Source: Flavobacterium agricola (GTDB lineage: Bacteria; Bacteroidota; Bacteroidia; Flavobacteriales; Flavobacteriaceae). From it: 64,000 bases of DNA. The stretch is taken from positions 1,674,001 through 1,738,000 of the forward strand of contig NZ_CP081495.1 in the NCBI RefSeq assembly GCF_025919725.1, in the 5' to 3' direction. Positions within the stretch are counted from its first letter, which is position 1; each line of letters opens with the position of its first letter. Below, piece after piece: positions 52,713 to 61,929 of this stretch. The translations under genes were made by a program, and so were the position numbers. Below the pieces are notes generated by a model. That model had not been told where the DNA came from, did not search any database, and worked only from the letters and a program-made list of their open reading frames with translations.

Positions 52713-53636
52713 TTAATACGTCCACATATCTTGTTCGATATCGCGAATTTTCTCTTTAATTCTTTGAGATTCTAATAATTGCATTTGAGCATTTTCTATA
52801 ATGTACTCATCAATTGCTCGGTCACCATAAACGTTTTCTTCTTTGTAAATAACAGATCCGAAACGACGGCCTGTAAATAAATTATCGAACGAGAAAGGCA
52901 CAGATGAATTGCGGTTGTTAAATGCATAATGCTCATGTAGTAAATCACGAACAGATGGATAAAAAACCCAAAAAAGTTCGGTTGTTGCATCTTCCATACC
53001 ACGTGCTTTAGATAAAGCATCAACAGCTACTGGTGCAATTCCTAAAACACGGAATTTCATTTCAGCTTGCATGGCATCAAAAAACCAATAACCTACTAAT
53101 TTGTATTGTACCACATCGGCAGGTGTTACTTCAGAATTAACAAAATGCCATTCTTCTAAAATTCCTTGTGCTTTTAACTCTTCTTCAGAACGTCCGTTGT
53201 ACATGTTTACAATTTCGTTTCCTTCGTTAGTTAATTCAGAAAAGGTAAAAGAAGACAAAATTTCTTCTAAAGTTTTTCGGCTTTGAAAATACGAATCAGA
53301 AAAAACTTCAGTGACTTCACCATCTTTAATTCCATCTAAAAGAACGCTAAATAAAGGTTTTCTACCACTTCCTAAATTATCTTCGATTGGGAAATAAAAT
53401 GGAAAGTTGATGCGCTCATCTAAATCAATAATTTCCCAAACGCGCTTTCCGTACAATACATCACGGTCATTAATCCATGGGTAAGGTAACGGTTTGTCGT
53501 TATCTGCTTCTAATTGCGCTGCTGTTTTTTCCCCAATTTCTTCAGGAATCTTCGCATTCAACAAGTTAGATTGCGCAAATGTTGCGGTTGAAGAAAATAT
53601 GATTGAAGAAAATAGTAATAAAAATCTTTTTTGCAT
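52713..53636 (-). CDS. gldN: Type IX secretion/gliding protein GldN
   Basis: 307 residues. Signal peptide MQKRFLLLFSSIIFSSTATFAQ. The body matches GldN/PorN: NDRDVLYGKRVWEIIDLDERINFPFYFP, AEMKFRVLGIAPVAVDAL, TTELFWVFYPSVRDLLHEH and FDNLFTGRRFGSVIYKEENVYGDRAI. GldN forms the periplasmic ring with GldK under the outer membrane in the type IX translocon. Last gene of the gldK-L-M-N operon, 17 bp after gldM. Confidence 0.96.
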   Translation of the reverse strand: MQKRFLLLFSSIIFSSTATFAQSNLLNAKIPEEIGEKTAAQLEADNDKPLPYPWINDRDVLYGKRVWEIIDLDERINFPFYFPIEDNLGSGRKPLFSVLLDGIKDGEVTEVFSDSYFQSRKTLEEILSSFTFSELTNEGNEIVNMYNGRSEEELKAQGILEEWHFVNSEVTPADVVQYKLVGYWFFDAMQAEMKFRVLGIAPVAVDALSKARGMEDATTELFWVFYPSVRDLLHEHYAFNNRNSSVPFSFDNLFTGRRFGSVIYKEENVYGDRAIDEYIIENAQMQLLESQRIKEKIRDIEQDMWTY

Positions 53637-53653
53637 TTTGTTCTAATTTTAAA

Positions 53654-55207
53654 TTAGTTAACCTCCCAAATAAAAGGAGATGATCCAGGCATTCTATAGC
53701 CAGGAGCTCCGTCTAAAGTAGTTTTTACGTTGTTAATCGTAATTTTATCACCTTTTTGAGCTGTAGCAATTGCTTTTTTAGCTTGATCGGTCATTCTATC
53801 ACCATTTACAACAATTGCAGGTTGCCCTGGTACAAATAATTCAAATCCGGTAACTTTTGTATTCACATCGTAAACGAAATCTGGGAATGCAACTTGTACT
53901 GGTGAATTTGCTAAATCTGCTTTACTTCCTTTTGCTGAGTTAACAGAACCACGAACTTTTGCAACCGGAGCAGGAATACCACGAACATTAAATGTTTTTT
54001 GGTCAGTAACTTTAGTTCCGTCAGGTAAAACAGCGGTAACATTTACAGTTGCTTGGTTACCTTGAATAGTTGTTACATCCCAAACGTATCCGTTTCCAGA
54101 TTTTGATAATCCTGGAGCCGATGCTGTAACTTTATCGTTAGAAACGCCAGCAAAAGAAATAGTCATTGGGTTTTGTACCCCACGGTAAACCGTGTTCATT
54201 TTATCTGCAGAAATGTTTGCACTGTTTGGTTTTGGAACAACAACATAATTTCCGTTGATTGGAATATTAATTGCTTTTCCGTCTTCCATAAATGTAAATT
54301 GTCCGCCAATTTTATGATCTCCTACATTACCTGCAGCAAATTTAAAAATAGCTTCACCTTTATCAATTTTAACTTTGTTACCGTTTACTACAACGCTTGT
54401 TGGTACAGTAGATTCGTCATAACGACCTAAAACCACACGTCCTGTAACTGGTTCACCAGCAAAAAAAGCTGATTTATCCATAATTACAATAGCTTGGTAG
54501 TTTGTCATAGAAGCTGCTGCAGCTGCTGTGTTACCCATAAATGCTGAAAAAGCATCTTGTTCAATTTTTCTAACATCATTCTCCATTGCAGAGATTTTTG
54601 TTAAAGATGCAATTGATGGGAAACCTTTGTAGTGGTAATCTAAATATTTTTTTGTAATTCCTTCGCCATCTTTAACGTCAGAAATATCAAATTTAGAATC
54701 TACTTCTTGTAAAACAGTAGCTAGCTTTTTATCGTCGCCAATTGCTTTGCGCATCCCTGCTTTATAAGCTTCTATAGCATTAATAAAAGCTTGCCCTTTT
54801 TCAGAATATCCGTCACCTGAAAACCAAGTTTCGTCTAAACCTGCACCTTTATCCATAGTTTCGTAAGGTAATTTTCCGTTTTCAGGAACAATTCCGTTAG
54901 AATCTAAAATTAAGGTTTTAGTAGCTTCTAATTCAGTATAAAACTTATCAGAAACGGCTTTAATTTCTTTTGCTTTATCGTAAGGTATTTTATATTGTGC
55001 AGGATTTTCGTCTGCTTTTGCAGCTAAGGCTGCAAATAAATTTTTGTTGTTTGCTGTTGCAGTTGTATTGGCTGCTTCGAATTTTTCATTCATTAACCCG
55101 AATGCTGACAATACTTCTTTGGACATATTTAATGCCATCATTGCGATGAAAACCAGATACATCAGGTTAATCATCTTTTGTCTAGGTGTTTGCTTACCGC
55201 TTGCCAT
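53654..55207 (-). CDS. gldM: Type IX secretion/gliding motor protein GldM
   Basis: 517 residues. N-terminal RQKMINLMYLVFIAMMALNMSKE is the single membrane helix that enters the GldL ring, with the long periplasmic region after it. Four tandem Ig-like domains (about 60-517), with repeats such as VTGRVVLGRYD and PVAKVRGSVNSAKG, reach towards GldK/GldN. GldL-GldM is the proton-driven motor of the type IX system. Between gldL (50 bp) and gldN (17 bp). Confidence 0.96.
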   Translation of the reverse strand: MASGKQTPRQKMINLMYLVFIAMMALNMSKEVLSAFGLMNEKFEAANTTATANNKNLFAALAAKADENPAQYKIPYDKAKEIKAVSDKFYTELEATKTLILDSNGIVPENGKLPYETMDKGAGLDETWFSGDGYSEKGQAFINAIEAYKAGMRKAIGDDKKLATVLQEVDSKFDISDVKDGEGITKKYLDYHYKGFPSIASLTKISAMENDVRKIEQDAFSAFMGNTAAAAASMTNYQAIVIMDKSAFFAGEPVTGRVVLGRYDESTVPTSVVVNGNKVKIDKGEAIFKFAAGNVGDHKIGGQFTFMEDGKAINIPINGNYVVVPKPNSANISADKMNTVYRGVQNPMTISFAGVSNDKVTASAPGLSKSGNGYVWDVTTIQGNQATVNVTAVLPDGTKVTDQKTFNVRGIPAPVAKVRGSVNSAKGSKADLANSPVQVAFPDFVYDVNTKVTGFELFVPGQPAIVVNGDRMTDQAKKAIATAQKGDKITINNVKTTLDGAPGYRMPGSSPFIWEVN

Positions 55208-55257
55208 TTAAATATAAGTTAAATTAATAAGTACTGATAGTTAATATTAACTAACTT

Positions 55258-55887
55258 TTATTTGTTTGTCATAGCAGATAACATGCCTCCGTAAACGTTG
55301 TTTAAGCTTGTTAAATTTGCTGTTAAGTTTTGCATTTGATCTTTTAATAAAAGATTGTTTGCTGCAACTTCTTTATTAATTTCTGCGTTTTTAGATGCGC
55401 TTTCTAATTGTGTTTTGTATAATCCGTTTAATGCTTCTAATTGTGAAGCAGCTAACGTCATTTCTTCAGCGTACTTTTTAGTTGAGGCAACAGAATCTAC
55501 TGTTGGAGCAATTGCTTTAGCAGCACCTTCAAAATTTTTGATACTGCTTCCTAATGAGTTCATTAAGTCAGCATCAATTTTAGCTTCACGTAATAAATTA
55601 TCTAATTTTTCAGAAAGCAATCCTTGGTCTTGACCATTTCCTGCAAAACCATTTCCGCGGTTTACTGGTTCTCCACCAACTAATTCTGGATATGCTTTTG
55701 TCCAATCTAATTCTTCTTCATGGTCGAAAGCAGATAAAGCGAAAATTGCAGCTTCAACTACTAAACCTATAATTAACATTGGAGATGCATACGGCCAATG
55801 CATTAATTTGAATAATGCTCCAATAATTACAACTGCTGCTCCCATTCCGTAAGCAAAGTTCATCACTCTTTTAGGTAATAATCCCAT
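55258..55887 (-). CDS. gldL: Type IX secretion/gliding motor protein GldL
   Basis: 209 residues. Two membrane helices at about 10-27 (NFAYGMGAAVVIIGALFK, with HWPYASPM after it) and about 34-52 (LIIGLVVEAAIFALSAF). The Glu in GLVVEAAIF is the conserved acidic residue in the second helix thought to couple proton flow. A cytoplasmic coiled region follows (LLSEKLDNLLREAKIDADLM and onwards). With GldM it forms the inner-membrane motor. Between gldK (44 bp) and gldM. Confidence 0.96.
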   Translation of the reverse strand: MGLLPKRVMNFAYGMGAAVVIIGALFKLMHWPYASPMLIIGLVVEAAIFALSAFDHEEELDWTKAYPELVGGEPVNRGNGFAGNGQDQGLLSEKLDNLLREAKIDADLMNSLGSSIKNFEGAAKAIAPTVDSVASTKKYAEEMTLAASQLEALNGLYKTQLESASKNAEINKEVAANNLLLKDQMQNLTANLTSLNNVYGGMLSAMTNK

Positions 55888-55931
55888 AATAATAATTTAA
55901 GTGTTATATACTATTTAAATTTAAAGTTCAA

Positions 55932-57329
55932 TTATCTAGGTGCGTTACCTGTAGTTTGCGTTCCCATGTAATCTTGCACAGTACGGAAACCAATGTAACT
56001 GCGTGATGTATCTGCATATTCCCAGTAGCGTGTTCCCACTTGTAAGTAATATGCAACGTCTTTCCAAGAACCACCACGTACCACTTTACGACGGTTAGTT
56101 GGGTCAGAAACATCCGGATTCATTGTTGAGCTGAATTCAAATGAGTTATGTTGGTACGATGAATGAGTCCATTCTGCAACGTTACCAGACATGTTATATA
56201 GGTTATAACCATTTGGATCGAATGATTTTGCTTCTACCGTATAAAGAGCTCCGTCTGCAGAATAATCTCCACGCATTGGTTTAAAGTTTGCTAAATAGCA
56301 ACCTCTATCATCAATGGTATAAGGACCACCCCATGGGTACGTTGCACCTTCTAAACCACCACGAGCGGCAAATTCCCACTCAGCTTCTAATGGTAATCGG
56401 AATGAGTTTACAAAATCTCTACCTTTTTGTTTTTTAATGTAAGCATTTTTATACATGGTTCTCCAAGAACAAAAAGCTTTTGCTTGGTACCAGTTCACAC
56501 CAACTACTGGATAATCACCATAAGCTTGGTGCCAGAAATAATCATTATGCATTGGCTCGTTGTATGAGTATGCAAAATCTTTAATCCAAACAGTTGTATC
56601 TGGATAAATGTTTTGAATTTCTGTTTTTACGTATTGGCTACGTTTAGATCTGGAATTGTTAGTTGACTTATCTTTAGCTGCTTTATCGATATCCATTTGC
56701 GTATAACGATAATTAAGCTTAGAAACGTCAATTGTTTTTAATCCGTTGTAAGATTCACTTTCTGGTAAATACATGGTATCCATAACTTCAACATAATGTT
56801 CGTCTGGATATTTTTGAGGATCTTGGTGAAGTTTAATTTTTTTATTTAAACGACGTCCCGCAAATTCATCATCAGAAATACTGTAATAGTTTTCATACAT
56901 ATACTTATCGTATGGTGACATTTTAGATTCGTCAACATTAGTAAATGCATAATCAGCTATTGAAGGTTCGGAACCGCGACCTTCGGTTGCAGTTAATCCC
57001 ATTTCTTCAGCTTTTATTGCAAGTTTAGTACGAATAATAGAATCCTTTACCCAATTTACAAATTGGCGATACTCACTATTGGTAATTTCAGTTTCATCCA
57101 TATAAAAAGAACGAACTGTAACTGTTTTGGTTGGCGCATCTGTAACACCTAGAAAATCATCATCTGATTTCCCCATTATAAATGCTCCACCTGGCACTAA
57201 TGTCATTCCATACGGCTTTTCTGGATGCCATTTTTTTCCCTTTGCTCCTACAAGTTCTCCTCTGTCGCTTTTGCTACAGCTTCCTAAAAACAATGAAAAA
57301 AGTGCTGATAACACAATGAACTTCTTCAT
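55932..57329 (-). CDS. gldK: Type IX secretion/gliding lipoprotein GldK
   Basis: 465 residues. Lipobox LGSC at about 15-18 followed by SKSDRGELVGAKGKKW. The bulk is a formylglycine-generating-enzyme-like (FGE-sulfatase) fold: YGMTLVPGGAFIMGKSDDD, MDETEITNSEYRQFVNWVKDS, FRLPLEAEWEFAARGG, LYNMSGNVAEWTHSSYQ, RKVVRGGSWKD. In GldK this fold is structural: it forms the large periplasmic ring with GldN. First gene of the gldK-L-M-N operon. Confidence 0.97.
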   Translation of the reverse strand: MKKFIVLSALFSLFLGSCSKSDRGELVGAKGKKWHPEKPYGMTLVPGGAFIMGKSDDDFLGVTDAPTKTVTVRSFYMDETEITNSEYRQFVNWVKDSIIRTKLAIKAEEMGLTATEGRGSEPSIADYAFTNVDESKMSPYDKYMYENYYSISDDEFAGRRLNKKIKLHQDPQKYPDEHYVEVMDTMYLPESESYNGLKTIDVSKLNYRYTQMDIDKAAKDKSTNNSRSKRSQYVKTEIQNIYPDTTVWIKDFAYSYNEPMHNDYFWHQAYGDYPVVGVNWYQAKAFCSWRTMYKNAYIKKQKGRDFVNSFRLPLEAEWEFAARGGLEGATYPWGGPYTIDDRGCYLANFKPMRGDYSADGALYTVEAKSFDPNGYNLYNMSGNVAEWTHSSYQHNSFEFSSTMNPDVSDPTNRRKVVRGGSWKDVAYYLQVGTRYWEYADTSRSYIGFRTVQDYMGTQTTGNAPR

Positions 57330-57446
57330 ATAAATTTGGGTTAATTATATACTACTTTTAACAGGTGTAAACCTATTTATATTTTTTAAAATAAACAATG
57401 ATAACGTTAAAAAAAAGAAAATAAAAAATTATGCTCTTTTAAAGAG

Positions 57447-58586
57447 CTACAACAAGCTTTTTTTTAACAACTTCCACCATCTTTCTGGTATTTCACCAGC
57501 ACGGGCATTTTCGTAATCTTCTGCAGCGCAAGGAATAACGAGTTGTCCTGCGTTTGTGCTTGCGTCACTATTCATTTCTATCCACCAACGGTTTGTTATG
57601 ATGCTGTTGTAAAAAACCAACTCTATATCTCTTAACGGAACGATAAATTTCTTAAAATTTATATCGTCTACACTAACTCGTTCGTATACACGATATTGTA
57701 AACCTTCTATGAAATACCAAATTATCTGGCTGATCAGCACAGCTTCGGATTTTGAACCTTGTTGATTAAACACACCAAAGCATGATACAGACTCACTAAT
57801 TCCAGCATAACGAGCTAAAGTACAAATTTCTTTTCCATCAAATCCGTTAGGAACAAATTCTGAAAAATTTCCGGAACTTGCGCTTTTTACCGAAAGCATA
57901 TCAATAGAAACTAAATTTGCTTCTCGAATAATAGGCTCAGCTAAATGTAACTTTGCCGTTATTTCGCCCAATCTAAAAGCATCAAAACTTAATGACTCAA
58001 CAAAATTAATTTCGTCTTGTGCATTTAAAAACGTCTGATAACCAATGTTTGCATAATTATATAAATTACTTGGCTCCTCAAGAATCATTTGTGTGACATA
58101 TGAATCTGCTGGAGATTTATACAAACCTTTAAAATCTAACTTCGCATCAATTGCCACATAATTAACTAATGTTTTTTCCGGATCGAATGCGCGATATAAA
58201 GGATAAACATGATCTTGCGAACCGCCTAAAATAATAGGCACTATGTTTTTATGCAACAACGCCGTCACTGCTTTTTGTAAAACATAGTAAGTATCGCTAA
58301 CATTTTCACCAACAGGCACATCTCCTAAATCGGCAATATTACTGTCCCAGTTACCGGGAAATAAGTTATAAAACGCTAATCGTATATGATTAATTGTATA
58401 TTCTTGACTTTTTTTTTGTAATCCCCTGGCATCCATCACTCCTACAATAGCAATTTTAACATTACTTAAGTCGGGAAAGTTATTTTTTGAATGTTTTAAA
58501 ACGCTTCTTCCCAAAGCTAATTCAGGGAGCATTTCAATTTGATGAAGTATTTCTTCATCAATCGGATTTAAAAAACTAAAAGCCAT
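57447..58586 (-). CDS. Arginase-fold (ureohydrolase-like) protein with degenerate metal site
   Basis: 379 residues. The fold is that of arginase/formimidoylglutamase (IAIVGVMDARG, PIILGGSQDHVYPLY, VAIDAKLD, NLVSIDMLSVKS), but the manganese-binding motifs are altered: GGDH has become GGSQDH (121-126), DAHxD has become DAKLD (147-151, His lost) and SFDxDxxD has become SIDMLSVKS (second and third Asp lost). I therefore doubt hydrolase activity. It is often annotated formimidoylglutamase in Flavobacteriia and sits between topA and gldK, 20 bp after topA; role unknown. Confidence 0.8.
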   Translation of the reverse strand: MAFSFLNPIDEEILHQIEMLPELALGRSVLKHSKNNFPDLSNVKIAIVGVMDARGLQKKSQEYTINHIRLAFYNLFPGNWDSNIADLGDVPVGENVSDTYYVLQKAVTALLHKNIVPIILGGSQDHVYPLYRAFDPEKTLVNYVAIDAKLDFKGLYKSPADSYVTQMILEEPSNLYNYANIGYQTFLNAQDEINFVESLSFDAFRLGEITAKLHLAEPIIREANLVSIDMLSVKSASSGNFSEFVPNGFDGKEICTLARYAGISESVSCFGVFNQQGSKSEAVLISQIIWYFIEGLQYRVYERVSVDDINFKKFIVPLRDIELVFYNSIITNRWWIEMNSDASTNAGQLVIPCAAEDYENARAGEIPERWWKLLKKSLL

Positions 58587-58606
58587 AAATATAAAATTTT
58601 AGGTTA

Positions 58607-61156
58607 TTATTTTTTGGGTGCCGCTTTTTTAGCTGTTGTTTTAGTTGTTGCCTTTTTTGCCGTAGTTGTTTTAGCTTTGGTTGCTGTTGTTTTTTTAGCA
58701 GCCGTTTTCTTTTCGGGCGTTTTTTTAGCAATCATTTCTTTTACCTCATCTAAGGTTAATTGTACTGCATCAACATCTTTAGACAATTCGATTTTAACTT
58801 TACCACTAATAATAGTTGAACGTCCCCAACGTGCTTTTTCGACACGAATACCTTCGTCTTCCCAATTGTGAATTACTTTATCGATTTCTTTTTGAATTTT
58901 ATCTTCAATCAATTCTACAATATCTGCTTGAGATAGGTTATCAAAATCATATTTTTTATTCACGTTAATAAACATGCCGTTCCATTTTAAGAATGGACCG
59001 AAACGCCCTACGCCTTTTTGCACATCCATACCTTTAAAGGTTGCAATTGGTGCATCAGCTTTTTGTTTTTCTTTAATAATTTCGATAGCCATAGCTAACG
59101 AAACATCAACCGGATCCATGCCTTTTGGCAAAGAAATAAATTGAGACCCGAATTTAACGTAAGGACCAAATCGGCCATTATTTACTTCAACTTCTTCACT
59201 TTCAAATTCGCCTAGTTTTTTTGGTAATTCAAAAAGTTTTAAAGCTTCTTCTAATGTAATGCTTGCTATGTTTTGATCTGAACGTAAACTTGCAAATTTA
59301 CGTTCTTCATCTTCACGTTCTCCAATTTGAGCCATTGGACCAAATTTACCTAAACGAACAGATACAGGTTTTCCGGATTGCGGATCAACACCTAAGGTAC
59401 GTTCACCCGATTCGCGTTCTGCATTATCCATAACATCGTTCACTTTTGGGTGAAAATGCGAATAGAATTGATGCATCATATTGGTCCAGTTTTCTTTACC
59501 TTCAGCAATCTCATCAAAATCCTGCTCTACCTTTGCGGTAAAGTTGTAATCTAAAATGGTATCGAAATTTTTAACCAAGAAATCGTTTACGATAACACCA
59601 ATATCGGTTGGTACTAATTTACCTTTATCCGAGCCTGTATTTTCTGTTAATTGCTTGGTTGCAATGGTATTATTTTTAAGAATTAGTTGGTTGTACTGAC
59701 GTTCACTACCTTCAAACGTTCCTTTTTCAACATAATTACGGTTAATAATTGTTGTAATGGTTGGTGCGTAGGTTGACGGACGTCCGATACCTAATTCTTC
59801 TAATTTTTTAACTAAAGCAGCTTCTGAATAACGTGCTGGCGGACGAGAAAAACGTTGGGTTGCTGCAATGTAATTTGCTGATAACGGTTCGTTAACTTTT
59901 AAGCTTGGTAACATACCTTCTTCTTGCTCTTCTTCGTCATCGTGCCCTTCTAAATACACACGTAAAAAGCCATCAAACTTAATCATTTCACCAGTTGCTG
60001 TAAAAAGATCGCTGTGGTTATTTGCTTCAACCTTTAAATTGGTACGTTCTAACTGCGCGTCGCTCATTTGCGAAGCTAAAGTACGTTTCCAAATTAAATC
60101 GTATACACGTGCCTGATCACGATCAATAGCTACCGAATGCTTACTCATATCGGTTGGACGAATGGCTTCGTGGGCTTCTTGAGCGCCTTTAGATTTGGTT
60201 GCAAAATTGCGAGGTTTAGAAAATTCTTTACCGTATGAACGAATAATTTCGGCTTGAGCAGCGCTCATTGCTTCATTAGATAAGTTCACGCTATCGGTTC
60301 TCATATAAGTAATTAACCCTGCTTCATATAAACGTTGAGCTAACATCATGGTTACCCCAACAGGTAATCCTAATTTACGAGCAGCTTCTTGTTGTAAGGT
60401 AGAAGTTGTAAATGGTGCTGCTGGCGATTTTTTTGCGGGTTTGGTTTCGATGTCTGAAACCTTATAAGTAGACCCTACATTTGCTTGTAAAAAAGCTTCA
60501 GCTTCTTGTTGCGTAGCAAATGATTTAGGTAATTTTGCTTTAAAAGATTTTCCGTTTTCAGTTTTAAATTCTGCAGAAATATTATAGGTTGCAACCGAAT
60601 TAAAGTCTTGTATTTCGCGTTCGCGTTCAACAATTAAACGTACCGAAACCGATTGTACACGTCCGGCAGATAATCCGCGTTTAACTTTGCGCCATAAAAC
60701 CGGCGAAAGTTCGTAGCCCACCAAACGGTCTAATACACGGCGTGCTTGTTGTGCATTAACTAAATTATAATCAATATCACGAGGATTTTCTATCGCTTTT
60801 AAAATTGCATTTTTAGTAATTTCGTGAAATACAATGCGTTTTCTTTTTTCAGGTTTAATATTTAATTCTTCGGCCAGGTGCCAAGCAATAGCTTCACCTT
60901 CGCGGTCCTCATCGGATGCTAACCAAACCATTTCGGCATCTTTAGCTAACTGTTTAAGTTTTTTAACCAATGCTTTTTTATCTGCGGAAACTTCGTACGT
61001 AGGTTTAAAATTATTTTCTATATCTACGCCCATTTCGTTAGCAGGAATATCAGCAATATGACCAAAACTGGATTCGACCTTAAAATCGCTACCCAGAAAC
61101 TTTTCTATCGTTTTTGCCTTAGCAGGAGACTCAACAATCACTAAATTTTTTGCCAT
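58607..61156 (-). CDS. topA: DNA topoisomerase I (type IA)
   Basis: 849 residues. Toprim domain (LVIVESPAKAKTIEKFLG at the start, SDEDREGEAIAWHL with acidic residues at about 82-85), the type IA core with catalytic Tyr in EAGLITYMRTDSVNLS (about 290), then three C-terminal RFGP-type Topo repeats (VSVRLGKFGPMAQIG, VNNGRFGPYVKFG, KGVGRFGPFLKWNG) instead of Cys4 zinc fingers. The last about 45 residues are an H1-histone-like Lys/Ala/Thr tail. It relaxes negative supercoils. First gene of the topA-arginase-like pair. Confidence 0.96.
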   Translation of the reverse strand: MAKNLVIVESPAKAKTIEKFLGSDFKVESSFGHIADIPANEMGVDIENNFKPTYEVSADKKALVKKLKQLAKDAEMVWLASDEDREGEAIAWHLAEELNIKPEKRKRIVFHEITKNAILKAIENPRDIDYNLVNAQQARRVLDRLVGYELSPVLWRKVKRGLSAGRVQSVSVRLIVEREREIQDFNSVATYNISAEFKTENGKSFKAKLPKSFATQQEAEAFLQANVGSTYKVSDIETKPAKKSPAAPFTTSTLQQEAARKLGLPVGVTMMLAQRLYEAGLITYMRTDSVNLSNEAMSAAQAEIIRSYGKEFSKPRNFATKSKGAQEAHEAIRPTDMSKHSVAIDRDQARVYDLIWKRTLASQMSDAQLERTNLKVEANNHSDLFTATGEMIKFDGFLRVYLEGHDDEEEQEEGMLPSLKVNEPLSANYIAATQRFSRPPARYSEAALVKKLEELGIGRPSTYAPTITTIINRNYVEKGTFEGSERQYNQLILKNNTIATKQLTENTGSDKGKLVPTDIGVIVNDFLVKNFDTILDYNFTAKVEQDFDEIAEGKENWTNMMHQFYSHFHPKVNDVMDNAERESGERTLGVDPQSGKPVSVRLGKFGPMAQIGEREDEERKFASLRSDQNIASITLEEALKLFELPKKLGEFESEEVEVNNGRFGPYVKFGSQFISLPKGMDPVDVSLAMAIEIIKEKQKADAPIATFKGMDVQKGVGRFGPFLKWNGMFINVNKKYDFDNLSQADIVELIEDKIQKEIDKVIHNWEDEGIRVEKARWGRSTIISGKVKIELSKDVDAVQLTLDEVKEMIAKKTPEKKTAAKKTTATKAKTTTAKKATTKTTAKKAAPKK

Positions 61157-61349
61157 TTATATCAAATTTTATTGAACAAAAGTATAGGTTTTTTTTTAAT
61201 AATAAGCCAAGGTTAAAAAAGTTTGCTTTTTTACTTACTCAATCTACATCCCTTAAAAATTAGTTAATTGGTTTATTACGACACATTTATAAGACGAAAA
61301 AATGTACTTTTAAGGTACTAATCGCCTATATTAAATATTTGTAAAACGT

Positions 61350-61790
61350 ATGAAACTAAATTTTTTATTTAAATCAGCTTTACTTTTTACAGCTTTAATA
61401 AGCTTTACAGCCTGTTCTAGCACTAAAAGTTCGGTTAAAAACAACACGCCAAAACAAACAGCTACCAAGCACAAAACTAAAAACAAATCAAAATCGTATA
61501 AAAAAAATGTGATTGCGAGCTATTATCACGATAAATTTAATGGAAGAACCACAGCTAGCGGAGAAAAATTTAACAACAACAAATTAACCGCAGCACATAA
61601 AACTTTACCTTTTGGTACTATTGTAAAGGTTACCAACACAGCTAACAATCAATCTGTAATTGTGAAAGTTAATGACCGAGGCCCGTTTACTAAAGGACGA
61701 GAAATAGATTTATCAAAAAAAGCATTTTTTGATATCAGCGAAAATAAAAAAAACGGATTATTACATGTTAACATAGAAATTTTAGACTGA
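61350..61790 (+). CDS. RlpA-like lipoprotein (double-psi beta-barrel)
   Basis: 146 residues. Lipobox FTAC (about 19-22), a Lys/Thr/Ser linker, and then a DPBB domain: IASYYHDKFNGRTTASGEKFNNNKLTAAHKTLPFGT, then IVKVNDRGPFTKGREIDLSKKAF. Those are the RlpA signatures with the Asp of NDRGPF. No SPOR domain, so it is the short form. RlpA cuts glycan strands lacking stem peptides in some bacteria; here a lytic transglycosylase or peptidoglycan-binding role is inferred. Single gene between topA (divergent) and miaB. Confidence 0.9.
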   Translation: MKLNFLFKSALLFTALISFTACSSTKSSVKNNTPKQTATKHKTKNKSKSYKKNVIASYYHDKFNGRTTASGEKFNNNKLTAAHKTLPFGTIVKVTNTANNQSVIVKVNDRGPFTKGREIDLSKKAFFDISENKKNGLLHVNIEILD

Positions 61791-61860
61791 TAAAAAGAAA
61801 AAAAAACATTTAAAAATCAGTTGTACAAATCTAATCTGTTTTTAATGCAAAAAACCGCGC

Positions 61861-61899
61861 TGACAGTTTGTCACATAACCGAAATAAATTCTATCTTTG
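61861..61899 (+). promoter_or_regulatory. miaB promoter with a palindromic element
   Basis: TATCTTTG (61892-61899) is a -7 box 30 bp before the miaB ATG. TTG at 61868-61870 is 21 bp upstream. The palindrome TGACAGTTTGTCA (61861-61873) covers this -33 part, placing a potential operator on the promoter. Confidence 0.55.
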
Positions 61900-61929
61900 C
61901 AAACTGAATAATACACTTTTAAGTGATTT

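Noticed and set aside
58614..58871. Plus-strand hydrophobic Val/Ala-rich reading frame that looks like a membrane protein
   Set aside because: Antisense to the Lys/Ala/Thr-rich topA tail; composition is an artefact of the complementary strand.
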